This document shows, one piece after another, positions 1 through 7,945 of a stretch of DNA of 15,387 bases. Source of the DNA: JBJFGR01 sp051892875 (lineage in GTDB: Bacteria > Pseudomonadota > Gammaproteobacteria > Enterobacterales > Succinivibrionaceae); the NCBI GenBank assembly GCA_051892875.1, contig JBJFGR010000052.1, forward strand, positions 1 through 15,387, written 5' to 3'. The position numbers and the translations under genes are program-made. The notes under the pieces were generated by a model. The model made no database searches, had not been told where the DNA came from, and saw only the letters and a program-made list of their open reading frames with translations. The stretch's first letter is position 1; the number at the start of each line of letters is the position of its first letter.

Positions 1-48
1 TTTGATAATCTTATGAGTAGATTTTTGGACAAACTAGGAAAGCATTGA
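1..48 (+). CDS. Possible C-terminal end of an upstream gene (partial)
   Basis: Frame 1 is open from the window edge and ends at TGA 46-48, giving 15 residues (FDNLMSRFLDKLGKH) of balanced, protein-like composition. The other two + frames are stopped within this stretch. It is too short to identify. Frame 2 takes over as an open frame from position 38 (see findings), so this may be a gene end or a frameshifted remnant. A chance open frame is also possible. Confidence 0.25.
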   Translation, partial: FDNLMSRFLDKLGKH

Positions 49-157
49 CAAAAATAATCTTGTGAGAAAATCTAAAGACGTGATTGGCGGAATATTAGAG
101 AATAACAAATTATTTTTGCATTTTTTTACAATATTTGTTGATTTTTTTATTTTTTGC

Positions 158-190
158 TTGACAATTAGCACTATTAATATGAAATTTAAT
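158..190 (+). promoter_or_regulatory. Weak candidate sigma-70 promoter for sohB-topA
   Basis: A perfect -35 hexamer TTGACA lies at 158-163, but at the normal 16-18 bp spacing there are only poor -10 matches (TGAAAT, GAAATT, AAATTT around 180-187). Better -10-like strings (TTTAAT at 185-190, TATAGT at 204-209) are too far away. The 49-258 stretch is otherwise very T- and A-rich with no clear operator or riboswitch. A second TTGACA at 45-50 overlaps the possible stop of the upstream gene and also lacks a convincing -10. Confidence 0.2.
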
Positions 191-258
191 AAGACAAAAT
201 GATTATAGTAATTTTGTTTTTGTTAGTATCAATTTTAAAATAAGTGTTGTTATAACTC

Positions 259-1419
259 ATGGAAAACTTTTTGTACGATCTTTTACTATTTGCCCTAAAA
301 TGTGGTGTAATAGTGTTTTTGTTAGCATTTGCATTGGTGATTATTATTAGAAGTATTAAATTTATTGTAGAAATGCAAAATTCTTACTCTGATGATTTAT
401 ATACTTTAGAAGTTCAAAATATAAAAGAGAATTTAAAAAACGAACAAGAATTATTACAAGATGTTCTTATTTCTTCAAATGAAGAAGAAGCTAAAGCTCT
501 AAAAAAAGCAGAAAAGAAAATTCATAAGCTTGAAAAGAAACAAAGAAAAGAAAAAGCTAAAGAATTGGCTAATAATTTAATTGCTAAGGCAGAGAAAGAA
601 ATAAAGGATAATTCAGAGAACCCAAATCTGTCCAAAATAACAGAATCTCATAAAAAGGTTATGTTTGTTGTTGATTTTAAGGGATCTGTTGATGCAAAAG
701 AAGTTGAACATCTTAGAAGAGTTGTAACACTCATTTGTCAGACTGCAGAAGAATCAGATGAGGTTTTATTACGTCTAGAATCTCCAGGTGGTACAGTTAA
801 CGGATACGGTCTATGTGCTGCGGAACTAGAGAGAATAAAATCTAAAAAAATCAAGCTAACAATAGCTGTTGATGAAGTAGCAGCAAGCGGTGGTTATATG
901 ATGGCTTGCGTGGCTGACAAAATTATTGCCGCACCTTTTGCATATATTGGTTCTATTGGTGTTGTTGCAGAATTTCCTAATTTTAATAAAGTTCTAAAAA
1001 AATATGATGTTGATTACGAACAGGTAACAGCAGGTGAATATAAGAGAACGTTGACAACATTTGGTGAAAATACTGATGATGCACGAAAAAAATTCAAAGA
1101 AGAGTTGGAAGAAGTTCATAAATTGTTTAAAGAACATGTTTATTCTCATCGTCCAAAAGTAAATATTAAAAAAGTTGCAACTGGCGAACATTGGTTAGCT
1201 AAGACAGCTTTAGATTTAGGTTTAGTTGATTTAATAATGACATCAGATGAATACATACTTAAAGAAAGTGAAAATTATGATGTTATTGTTTTGGTTTCAT
1301 ATAAGATAAAAAAGAAAAAATCATTAAAATCAATGCTCCTTGATAAAGAGCAGTTATCAGATTTTTTAGTATTAGTTATTAAAAAATTAAATAATTTAAA
1401 GAATAAAATTAAGTGCTAA
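259..1419 (+). CDS. sohB: SohB, inner-membrane S49 family serine protease
   Basis: This is an SppA/SohB-type (peptidase family S49) protease of 386 residues, slightly longer than the roughly 350 of E. coli SohB. One N-terminal membrane segment (about 11-31) is followed by a Lys/Glu-rich, probably coiled-coil linker (about 50-120) as in E. coli SohB, then the protease domain. The domain starts at FVVDFKGSVDA (136-146) and holds ESPGG (174-178), AASGGYMMA with the probable nucleophile Ser210, GSIGVVAEFPNFN (231-243) and GEYKRTLT with the probable general base Lys262, the Ser/Lys dyad of the family. The start at 259 is the only one that includes the TM helix; its SD is weak. Known role: membrane-associated proteolysis, possibly of signal-peptide or misfolded envelope fragments. 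topA follows after 30 nt and is probably cotranscribed. Confidence 0.95.
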   Translation: MENFLYDLLLFALKCGVIVFLLAFALVIIIRSIKFIVEMQNSYSDDLYTLEVQNIKENLKNEQELLQDVLISSNEEEAKALKKAEKKIHKLEKKQRKEKAKELANNLIAKAEKEIKDNSENPNLSKITESHKKVMFVVDFKGSVDAKEVEHLRRVVTLICQTAEESDEVLLRLESPGGTVNGYGLCAAELERIKSKKIKLTIAVDEVAASGGYMMACVADKIIAAPFAYIGSIGVVAEFPNFNKVLKKYDVDYEQVTAGEYKRTLTTFGENTDDARKKFKEELEEVHKLFKEHVYSHRPKVNIKKVATGEHWLAKTALDLGLVDLIMTSDEYILKESENYDVIVLVSYKIKKKKSLKSMLLDKEQLSDFLVLVIKKLNNLKNKIKC

Positions 1420-1449
1420 TTTATATAATAACAAAGGTGGATTTTAAAT

Positions 1450-4092
1450 ATGGGAAAGTCTTTAGTAATAGTGGAATCTCCCGCAAAGGCACATACAATA
1501 AATGAAATATTAGGATCTAAATTCGTTGTAAAATCGAGTGTTGGGCATATTAGAGATTTACCAAAAGGTCAAACTAAAGTTGATAGCTCTGTTTCTCAAA
1601 AGAGAGCAAAGAATGCAATGGAAAAGGATCAAAAGCTATTTAAAAGAATGGGTATTGATCCTGAAAATGGTTGGAAACCTCAATATGAAATTTTACCTGA
1701 TAAAATCAAGGTAGTTGAAGAACTTATTAAGCTTGCACAGAAAGCTGATTACGTTTATCTGGCAACCGATTTGGATAGAGAAGGGGAGGCTATAGCATGG
1801 CATTTGCAAGAAGTTATAGGTTTGCCTCCTGAAAAGTTTAAAAGAGTAGTTTTTAATGAAATTACTAAAAATGCAATAACAGAAGCTTTTAAGAATCCTG
1901 GGGTTGTGAATATTGACATGGTTAATGCACAGCAAACAAGGAGATTTTTGGATAGAGTCGTAGGTTTTATGCTATCACCTTTACTTTGGGAAAAAGTTGG
2001 GAGAGGATTGAGTGCTGGTCGTGTTCAATCAGTAGCTGTTAAACTTATTGTTGAAAAAGAGAAAAAAATAAAATCCTTTGTACCTATTGAGTACTGGAAT
2101 ATTAATGCGGATCTTTTATTTAATAAGAAAGTATTAAATTGTTGTTTAGTAACTTATAAAGGAAAAGAGTTTTCATCATCTTCAAAATCTGAAACTGATA
2201 AGCATTTAGATTTATTGAGTAAAGCTGAATTTGAAGTGGTTAAAGCAGAACAAAAGGAACGTTCTGTAAAAACTCCTGCACCGTTTACTACTTCATCTTT
2301 ACAACAGGCAGCTTCTACAAGATTAGGTTTTAGTGTAAAAAAGACTATGATGCTTGCTCAAAATTTGTATGAATCAGGTTTTATTACCTATATGCGTACT
2401 GATTCAACAAATTTGAGTGCTGATGCAATAGTAAATTTACGTGAAGTTATTGAAAAACAATATGGTAAAGAATATTTACCAGCTTCTCCAAAACGATATG
2501 CAGCAAAAGATAACGCTCAAAATGCTCATGAAGCTATAAGAACGACAGATGCTAATCGTACAGGTGCTGATTTAGTTGGAATGGATAAGGATGCTATTCG
2601 TTTATACGATATGATTCGTAATCAAGTATTAGCTTGTCAGATGGAAAATGCCATCGTTATAACTAAAGAAATTTTAATCGGAGCTAATGATTATAATTTT
2701 AAGTTAACTGGAAAGATTACAAAATTTGATGGATGGTATAGAGTGATTAACGCTCAAAAAGATCAGGATATACCAGATTTGAAAGTGGGTGATAAGTTAA
2801 CTTTACAAGAATTATTGCCTTCTCAACATTATACACGACCAGAAGCTCGTTATACTGAAGCATCTTTAGTAAGCGAGTTAGAAAAGCGTGGTATAGGAAG
2901 ACCTTCAACTTATGCAACAATTATTTCAACAATTCAAGAACGTGGTTATGTCAAAGTTGAGCAACGCAGATTTTTTGCAGAAAAGATGGGAGAAATTGTA
3001 ACTGATCGCTTAGATCATAGTTTTAATGATTTAATGGATTATGATTTTACTAAAGAAATGGAAACAGAACTTGATGAAATTGCAGAATCTAAGTTAAATT
3101 GGATTTCATGTTTAGATAATTTCTATTCAAAGTTCAAAAAAGAATTGGATTGTGCAAGATTGACTGCTGAAGAAGGGGGAATGGAGAACAATAAATCAGT
3201 AGAAACCACAATTTTATGTCCAGATTGTCATCATCCTATGGTTATAAAAAATGCAACAACTGGGGTGTTTTTGGCATGCTCAAACTATAATGGCAAGACT
3301 CGTTCTAAGACAGATTCTTGTCGTAAAACATTGAATTTAGTTCCAGTTAATGAATTACCAATGTTTTTAAATGATGATTCTGAAAGTGAGTTTTTGAGAA
3401 GCAAAAAACGCTGTCTTATTTGCTCATCAATAATGGATTCATATATTTTAAATGAACATACTAAGGTTCATATATGCTCTAATAATCCAAATTGTTCAGG
3501 TTATGAAATTGAAGAGGGTGAATTTAAAATAAAAGGTGCAGATGGTCCTGTGATTGTGTGTGAACGTTGTGGTCATGATATGGTTTTAAAATCTGGTCGC
3601 TTCGGTAATTACATGGCATGTACAAATGATGAATGTAAGAATACTCGTAAAATTTTAAAGAATGGTGATATTGCGCCTCCTAAAGAAGATCCTGTTCCAT
3701 TTACAGATTTGATTTGTAAAGATGGTAAGTCTCATTTTGTTTTTAGGGACGGTGCCTCAGGAGTATTTTTAGCATCAAGTGCTTTTCCAAAAGTTCGGGA
3801 AACTCGACCACCAAAGGTAGCGGAATTAATTGCACATAAAGAGCTATTACCTAAAAAATTTTTATATTTAACAGAAGCTCCTGAAACTGATGAAAAAGGA
3901 AATTTGACTGTTGTTCGTTTTTCTAGAAAAACAAAGCAACAATACGTTTCAGCAGAAACACCAGAAGGAAAGAGCTCTGGTTTTACTTCATTCTATATTG
4001 ATGGAAAGTGGCAAGTAACATCAGAAAAGTCAACGAAAAAGTCATCTAGTGTAACAAAGAAAAAAACGACTAAAAAAAACAGTTCTAAATAA
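1450..4092 (+). CDS. topA: DNA topoisomerase I (type IA, omega protein)
   Basis: Type IA topoisomerase that relaxes negative supercoils through a 5'-phosphotyrosine intermediate. It has 880 residues (E. coli 865). The TOPRIM domain opens with LVIVESPAKAHTI (5-17, Glu9 being the metal/acid residue) and contains ATDLDREGEAIAWH with Asp107, Asp109 and Glu111. The active-site motif FITYMRTDST (311-320) gives catalytic Tyr314 and Arg316. The C-terminal region has three Cys4 zinc ribbons: Cys590/593/610/624, Cys655/658/676/682 and Cys704/707/724/729. Zinc-less ribbon-like sequence follows, and the protein ends in a Lys/Ser/Thr-rich basic tail (about 859-880), typical of gammaproteobacterial TopA. 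A strong SD (AAAGGTGG, 1433-1440) sits 9 nt before the ATG. It is the last gene before the terminator at 4098. Confidence 0.98.
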   Translation: MGKSLVIVESPAKAHTINEILGSKFVVKSSVGHIRDLPKGQTKVDSSVSQKRAKNAMEKDQKLFKRMGIDPENGWKPQYEILPDKIKVVEELIKLAQKADYVYLATDLDREGEAIAWHLQEVIGLPPEKFKRVVFNEITKNAITEAFKNPGVVNIDMVNAQQTRRFLDRVVGFMLSPLLWEKVGRGLSAGRVQSVAVKLIVEKEKKIKSFVPIEYWNINADLLFNKKVLNCCLVTYKGKEFSSSSKSETDKHLDLLSKAEFEVVKAEQKERSVKTPAPFTTSSLQQAASTRLGFSVKKTMMLAQNLYESGFITYMRTDSTNLSADAIVNLREVIEKQYGKEYLPASPKRYAAKDNAQNAHEAIRTTDANRTGADLVGMDKDAIRLYDMIRNQVLACQMENAIVITKEILIGANDYNFKLTGKITKFDGWYRVINAQKDQDIPDLKVGDKLTLQELLPSQHYTRPEARYTEASLVSELEKRGIGRPSTYATIISTIQERGYVKVEQRRFFAEKMGEIVTDRLDHSFNDLMDYDFTKEMETELDEIAESKLNWISCLDNFYSKFKKELDCARLTAEEGGMENNKSVETTILCPDCHHPMVIKNATTGVFLACSNYNGKTRSKTDSCRKTLNLVPVNELPMFLNDDSESEFLRSKKRCLICSSIMDSYILNEHTKVHICSNNPNCSGYEIEEGEFKIKGADGPVIVCERCGHDMVLKSGRFGNYMACTNDECKNTRKILKNGDIAPPKEDPVPFTDLICKDGKSHFVFRDGASGVFLASSAFPKVRETRPPKVAELIAHKELLPKKFLYLTEAPETDEKGNLTVVRFSRKTKQQYVSAETPEGKSSGFTSFYIDGKWQVTSEKSTKKSSSVTKKKTTKKNSSK

Positions 4093-4097
4093 TTAAG

Positions 4098-4132
4098 ATA
4101 ATGCCACTTTAGAGTGGCATTATATTTTTTTT
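4098..4132 (+). terminator. Rho-independent terminator of sohB-topA
   Basis: A perfect 11-bp stem (4098-4108 with 4113-4123; core AATGCCACT/AGTGGCATT) closes a TTAG loop, and an uninterrupted run of eight T (4125-4132) follows almost at once. It lies 6 nt after the topA stop codon. This is the strongest terminator in the window. Confidence 0.93.
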
Positions 4133-4136
4133 CTTA

Positions 4137-4154
4137 TGCTATAATCACTATAAT
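4137..4154 (+). promoter_or_regulatory. Extended -10 promoter for the 4184-8302 operon
   Basis: TG at 4137-4138, one base, then a perfect TATAAT at 4140-4145 makes an extended -10 element. A second TATAAT lies at 4149-4154. The -35 position would fall inside the topA terminator and shows no consensus, which extended -10 promoters tolerate. Transcription would begin near 4152, about 30 nt before the ATG at 4184. Confidence 0.6.
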
Positions 4155-4183
4155 AGTTGTAATGTGAATGGAGTGCATTAATA

Positions 4184-4801
4184 ATGGCTAAGTTTCAGAA
4201 CAAAGAATTGCCACAAAACTGTTATACATCTGAATATTTGGAACAAAGTGGAATTCATTGTTCTTATTCGATACTTGATACTTTATATGCAAAAGGACCT
4301 GGTAAAAATTTTAGGATATCAAATTATATAGCAATATTTTTATTGATAATTTTATATATCAATAAAGTTTATGAGTTTCTTCCTAATGGTTTAGACAGTA
4401 AATTATTATTAGTTTTTATTGTTTGTGTATATATTACTTTTGTTTTTTTATTTAGGTATATATATCTATTAAGAGTACGTTACCAGATAAGAAAAAACAG
4501 TAAACCTATCTTATTGGAACCTGTAGCTATTATGGTTCTAATAAATGAAAATAAGGTTTATAATTCAAATTTATCAAAGGTTCCTTGTGCCTATGTATAT
4601 AAGGAAAGTGGAACTAAAAAACCCAAATTTTATATGTCTGCTATTTTTATAGGTGTGCCTGATGTTTATCAGGGAACACCTTCTTTACTCTATAAACATT
4701 ATAAAAATAGTAAATATTATTCAATTGATAATGATTACAACTTAAGAACGCAAAAAATTACAGAAAAGGTTTCTAGTAAAAATGAAACATCAACAGTTTA
4801 G
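4184..4801 (+). CDS. Unknown two-TM membrane protein
   Basis: No family recognised. The 205-residue product has a hydrophilic N-terminus (1-45), two hydrophobic segments (about 47-65 and 73-96) separated by a short loop (PNGLDSK), a basic stretch after the second helix (RVRYQIRKNSK, 97-107) that suggests a cytoplasmic C-terminal side, and a soluble C-terminal domain (about 108-205) rich in Tyr, Lys and Asn. The C-terminal domain ends in a probably flexible Lys/Thr/Ser tail. The start is supported by GGAG at 4170-4173, 10 nt before the ATG, and it is the first gene after the promoter at 4137. Its end overlaps the methyltransferase gene by 20 nt, so the two are probably translated together. By position it may serve the same membrane process as YcjX/YcjF, but nothing in the sequence assigns a function. 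Confidence 0.85.
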   Translation: MAKFQNKELPQNCYTSEYLEQSGIHCSYSILDTLYAKGPGKNFRISNYIAIFLLIILYINKVYEFLPNGLDSKLLLVFIVCVYITFVFLFRYIYLLRVRYQIRKNSKPILLEPVAIMVLINENKVYNSNLSKVPCAYVYKESGTKKPKFYMSAIFIGVPDVYQGTPSLLYKHYKNSKYYSIDNDYNLRTQKITEKVSSKNETSTV

Positions 4802-5390
4802 AAAACATATAAATAAGCCCTTATCGGTATTAGGCATTGGTCCAATTGCAGTGGCAGGTATTACTATTATATTTTGTATATTCGTTCATTATTATTCAAA
4901 TTTTAATTTCAGTAAGTTTTTTTATTTGAATGATTTTGCAGAACTAAAGTTATATTTTTATCAACTTTTCAATTATGTATTTTATGGCACAAGTTTTAAA
5001 CTTTTGTTTGCTACTTTTTTTTACATATTGTGCGGTTTTTTAATGTGGTGGTTTGCAGTTTTTAAGTCAAAAATTGTTAGCAATATAAAACATAAAAAAT
5101 TAGTAGTAACAGGAGTTTATAGTTTAGTTAGAAATCCAATGTACGCAGCCTTTTTATGGATTTATTTTTCTTTGATGATGTTAATTTGTTCTTCTATTAT
5201 ATCAATTGTTTATTATTATGTATGTTGGCTCTATCTAACTATTTTAATCAAATATACTGAAGAACGTTGGCTACTAGCGGTATTTGGTGAAGAATATAAA
5301 GAATACTGCAATAATGTATCACGTTTATTTCCATATGGAAAAGATATAATAGATAATATAAAAAGCAAGTTTGTTAAAAAAAGTAATTAA
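4782..5390 (+). CDS. ICMT/PEMT-family integral membrane methyltransferase
   Basis: The 202-residue protein has about four to five hydrophobic segments (about 19-38, 72-95, 122-138 and 139-157) and the C-terminal signature of the isoprenylcysteine carboxyl methyltransferase/phospholipid N-methyltransferase superfamily: TGVYSLVRNPMY (110-121) followed by EERWL (160-164) and FGEEYKEY with R181 and P184. In this superfamily these residues bind S-adenosylmethionine at the membrane interface. The natural substrate of bacterial members is usually unknown; phospholipid headgroups, hopanoids or small lipids are possibilities, and protein prenylcysteine is unlikely in bacteria. The start at 4782 lies inside the previous gene, with AAGG at 4766-4769 as a rather distant SD (12 nt). 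ycjX follows after 21 nt, so the methyltransferase appears to be part of the ycjX-ycjF operon, an unusual neighbour compared with E. coli pspABCDE-ycjXF. Confidence 0.85.
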   Translation: MKHQQFRKHINKPLSVLGIGPIAVAGITIIFCIFVHYYSNFNFSKFFYLNDFAELKLYFYQLFNYVFYGTSFKLLFATFFYILCGFLMWWFAVFKSKIVSNIKHKKLVVTGVYSLVRNPMYAAFLWIYFSLMMLICSSIISIVYYYVCWLYLTILIKYTEERWLLAVFGEEYKEYCNNVSRLFPYGKDIIDNIKSKFVKKSN

Positions 5391-5411
5391 AGATTAAAAT
5401 GAGGATTGTTT

Positions 5412-6806
5412 ATGAGTTTTATATCGGAAATTATGGCAACAGTAGAAAAAACTGTTAACGTCATTTTAGATAAAGAAATTCGTATAGGCATAACAGGTTT
5501 ATCAAGAGATGGTAAAACTGCATTAATTACATCTTTAGTTAACATGATTTCATCTTTTGGGGAAGATGGATTAGAAACTCGTTTGGCTCGTTTTCCAGAA
5601 TATGAAAGATCAAAAATTTACTATGGTGGTATTGTTGAAGGTAGTGATTTATCAGTAGCTCGTTTTCCATATCAGCAATCATATGAATCACTAACATCTT
5701 CCCCACCTGTTTGGCCAGTCGCTACAGATGGTATAAGTCAGATTAAATTAGAGATTAAATATAAAGATAATTCATTATTTTCAGTAAATGAAAATAAAGT
5801 TTTATATATCGATATATGGGATTATCCTGGTGAATGGTTAATGGACTTAATGCTCTTAAATATGAGTTATGAAGAGTTTTCAAAAAAAATAAAGGAAAGA
5901 GTAACAGTAATTAATAATGTTATTGATTGTACTTCTTGGGTTAACGCAGGAATTGTGTTAAATCCAGCATCTGATGTTGATGAGCGAAAATTAATTAATG
6001 TTGTTAATTTGTATAAAGATTGGTTAAAGAAGTGCAAAGAATATGGATTTGCCATGATTGTACCAGGGAGATTTGTTCTACCTGGTGCTTTGATTGGTGC
6101 TCCAATTCTTGAATTTGTACCTTGGATTTGGGATTTACCAAATGATATAGATTCATTGAAAAAAAATTCTTTATATAATATTTTAAAGAGTCGCTATGAA
6201 GCTTATAAAAATCAAGTTGTTGAAAAGTTTTATAATGAATGTTTTTCAAAAATAGATCGCCAGATAGTTGTTGTGGACTGTTTAAAAGCCCTACGAGGTG
6301 GTAAGGAAACATTTTTTGATATAAATGATTCTTTTGATACATTAATGAGTAACTTTTCATATGGTCATGGAAATCTATTTAGCAGAATTTTTGCTCCAAT
6401 GATTGATAAAGTAATTTTTGTTGCTACTAAAGCTGATACTGTAACCAATGACCAACATAAAAATTTATTAAGTTTATTGCGTTCAATGGTAAAACAATCT
6501 GAACGTCGAGTTCGAGGAGAAGGCTCAAATTGTGAATACTTGTTATTATCAGCCATAAAGGCCACAAATGTTAAGGAAGCTATATATGAAGGAAATAAGG
6601 TACAGGTATTAACTACATCTTATCTAGATGATGAACCTTATTTCCCAGGAAGTGTTCCTACAGAATGGAGTAGTTCTGCGATGGAGTTTTTTCAGAAAAA
6701 CTTTATTTATAAAAAAGTTCGTCCTCCATTAATGTCATATGGTGATACTATTCCTAGTATGAATATGGATGTATTATTACATTATATATTAGGAGATAAA
6801 ATATAA
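5412..6806 (+). CDS. ycjX: YcjX-family P-loop NTPase (DUF463)
   Basis: Strong similarity along its length to E. coli YcjX (465 aa; here 464). Walker A is GLSRDGKT (29-36, Lys35); a WDYPGEW motif (136-142) occupies the switch II/Walker B region; PGRFVLPG (218-225) and IVVVDCL (285-291) are family blocks, and TKAD (339-342) is the G4-like guanine motif. The family is described as Ras-like and GTP-binding, and belongs to the phage-shock/envelope-stress regulon in E. coli. The start chosen is ATG 5412, preceded by GAGG (5401-5404) at 7 nt; a TTG at 5406, two codons upstream, is a less likely start. The stop overlaps the ycjF ATG by one base. No psp genes are seen here. Confidence 0.95.
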   Translation: MSFISEIMATVEKTVNVILDKEIRIGITGLSRDGKTALITSLVNMISSFGEDGLETRLARFPEYERSKIYYGGIVEGSDLSVARFPYQQSYESLTSSPPVWPVATDGISQIKLEIKYKDNSLFSVNENKVLYIDIWDYPGEWLMDLMLLNMSYEEFSKKIKERVTVINNVIDCTSWVNAGIVLNPASDVDERKLINVVNLYKDWLKKCKEYGFAMIVPGRFVLPGALIGAPILEFVPWIWDLPNDIDSLKKNSLYNILKSRYEAYKNQVVEKFYNECFSKIDRQIVVVDCLKALRGGKETFFDINDSFDTLMSNFSYGHGNLFSRIFAPMIDKVIFVATKADTVTNDQHKNLLSLLRSMVKQSERRVRGEGSNCEYLLLSAIKATNVKEAIYEGNKVQVLTTSYLDDEPYFPGSVPTEWSSSAMEFFQKNFIYKKVRPPLMSYGDTIPSMNMDVLLHYILGDKI

Positions 6807-7900
6807 TGAATAATAAGTTAAAATCAGGTTTTGTTTTAAAAGATAATAATATCACAAGAATAAATGATGAAGCTCCAAATCTTGGTCGAAATATTAAAGG
6901 TTTTACGGTAAGTCCTGAGGATGTAAAATCATCGGTTGTAAATAAATTTGATGATATTGAAAATACTACAACCATTAGTTATTCATCAATCATTGATAAT
7001 GATTATTATAAAAGTGAACCTGATAATCAAACTACTAAATTTTGGAGTAGTCCTATTCTTTGGATTATCTTGTTTTTTTTAGGTTTCGGAGGATTGCAAA
7101 CCTATAACTCAATAATTGAAGCTTTTACTGTTAATTCCTTTATAGGTTATTTATGGAGTAGTATTTTGCTATTTCTATTTATAGCTGTTTTATATACTGT
7201 TTATCGGGAATTTGGAGTTGTTTTATTATTGAAAGAAAATGATAAAAATAGGCAAGAAGTTTATAGAATATCAGAAAATGGTACGGGAAAGGATGCTATA
7301 GCTCATTGTAAAAAGATGGCATCTTTTGCAAAATGCACAGAGAACAGTAGTTATAAAAAATTTAAAAAAGGGGTAGAAGAGTATTTTTCCCCTTTAGAAG
7401 TTTTTAATTATTATGAAAAGACTGTATTAAAAGAGCAAGATAAAAAAGTTAAAGAAATTATTATTAAGCGTTCAACTGAAAATGGAATTGTTGTTGCTTT
7501 GAGTCCGATATCTTGGCTAGATATGTTATTTACTTTAGCTCGCTCAATGAGAATGATAAGAGAAATTTCAGAGGTATATGGTTTTAAGTGTGGGTATTGG
7601 GGTAGGATACAACTTTACCGAAGAGTCTTTAAAAATCTTATTTTTATTGGAGTGACAGATTTAGCTACTGATGCTTTAATAGACGTTTTTGGAGCTGGTG
7701 TAACCACAAAAATTAGTGTAGGCTTGGGGCAAGGTATAGCTGCTACTATATATTCTTCAAGACTTGGTTATATGACTGCAAAAGCAACAAGACCAATACC
7801 ATTACATAAAGAGATTTTATCATTGGGAAATCTTAGAAAAGAATTATTATTAAATGGTGATTTTGCAAATCTTTTGCGTGAGAATTGTAATAAGAATTAA
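6806..7900 (+). CDS. ycjF: YcjF-family membrane protein (DUF697)
   Basis: The 364-residue product aligns well with E. coli YcjF (353 aa). A poorly conserved hydrophilic N-terminus (1-79) is followed by two TM helices (about 83-99 and 113-132), then NGTGKDAIAHCKKMA (158-172), and a DUF697 region with ALSPISWLDMLF (231-242), GYWGRIQLYR (263-272) and GQGIAATIYSSRLG (308-321). GTGK here is a conserved family block, not a complete P-loop. The gene begins at a TAATG junction with ycjX (ATG 6806), with AGGAG at 6791-6795 inside ycjX, so translation is probably coupled and the two products likely act together at the inner membrane. Confidence 0.92.
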   Translation: MNNKLKSGFVLKDNNITRINDEAPNLGRNIKGFTVSPEDVKSSVVNKFDDIENTTTISYSSIIDNDYYKSEPDNQTTKFWSSPILWIILFFLGFGGLQTYNSIIEAFTVNSFIGYLWSSILLFLFIAVLYTVYREFGVVLLLKENDKNRQEVYRISENGTGKDAIAHCKKMASFAKCTENSSYKKFKKGVEEYFSPLEVFNYYEKTVLKEQDKKVKEIIIKRSTENGIVVALSPISWLDMLFTLARSMRMIREISEVYGFKCGYWGRIQLYRRVFKNLIFIGVTDLATDALIDVFGAGVTTKISVGLGQGIAATIYSSRLGYMTAKATRPIPLHKEILSLGNLRKELLLNGDFANLLRENCNKN

Positions 7901-7945
7901 ATATTAAAACAATTAAATAATAAAAATGGTGAGGTTTTTAGACAT

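Noticed and set aside
4984..4999. TGGCAC resembling a sigma-54 -24 box inside the methyltransferase gene
   Set aside because: The -12 position reads TTAA instead of TTGC, so the invariant GC is missing.
6004..6565. Two minus-strand open frames (118 and 66 codons) within ycjX
   Set aside because: Both are antisense to conserved YcjX sequence and have shadow-like composition with no ribosome site.
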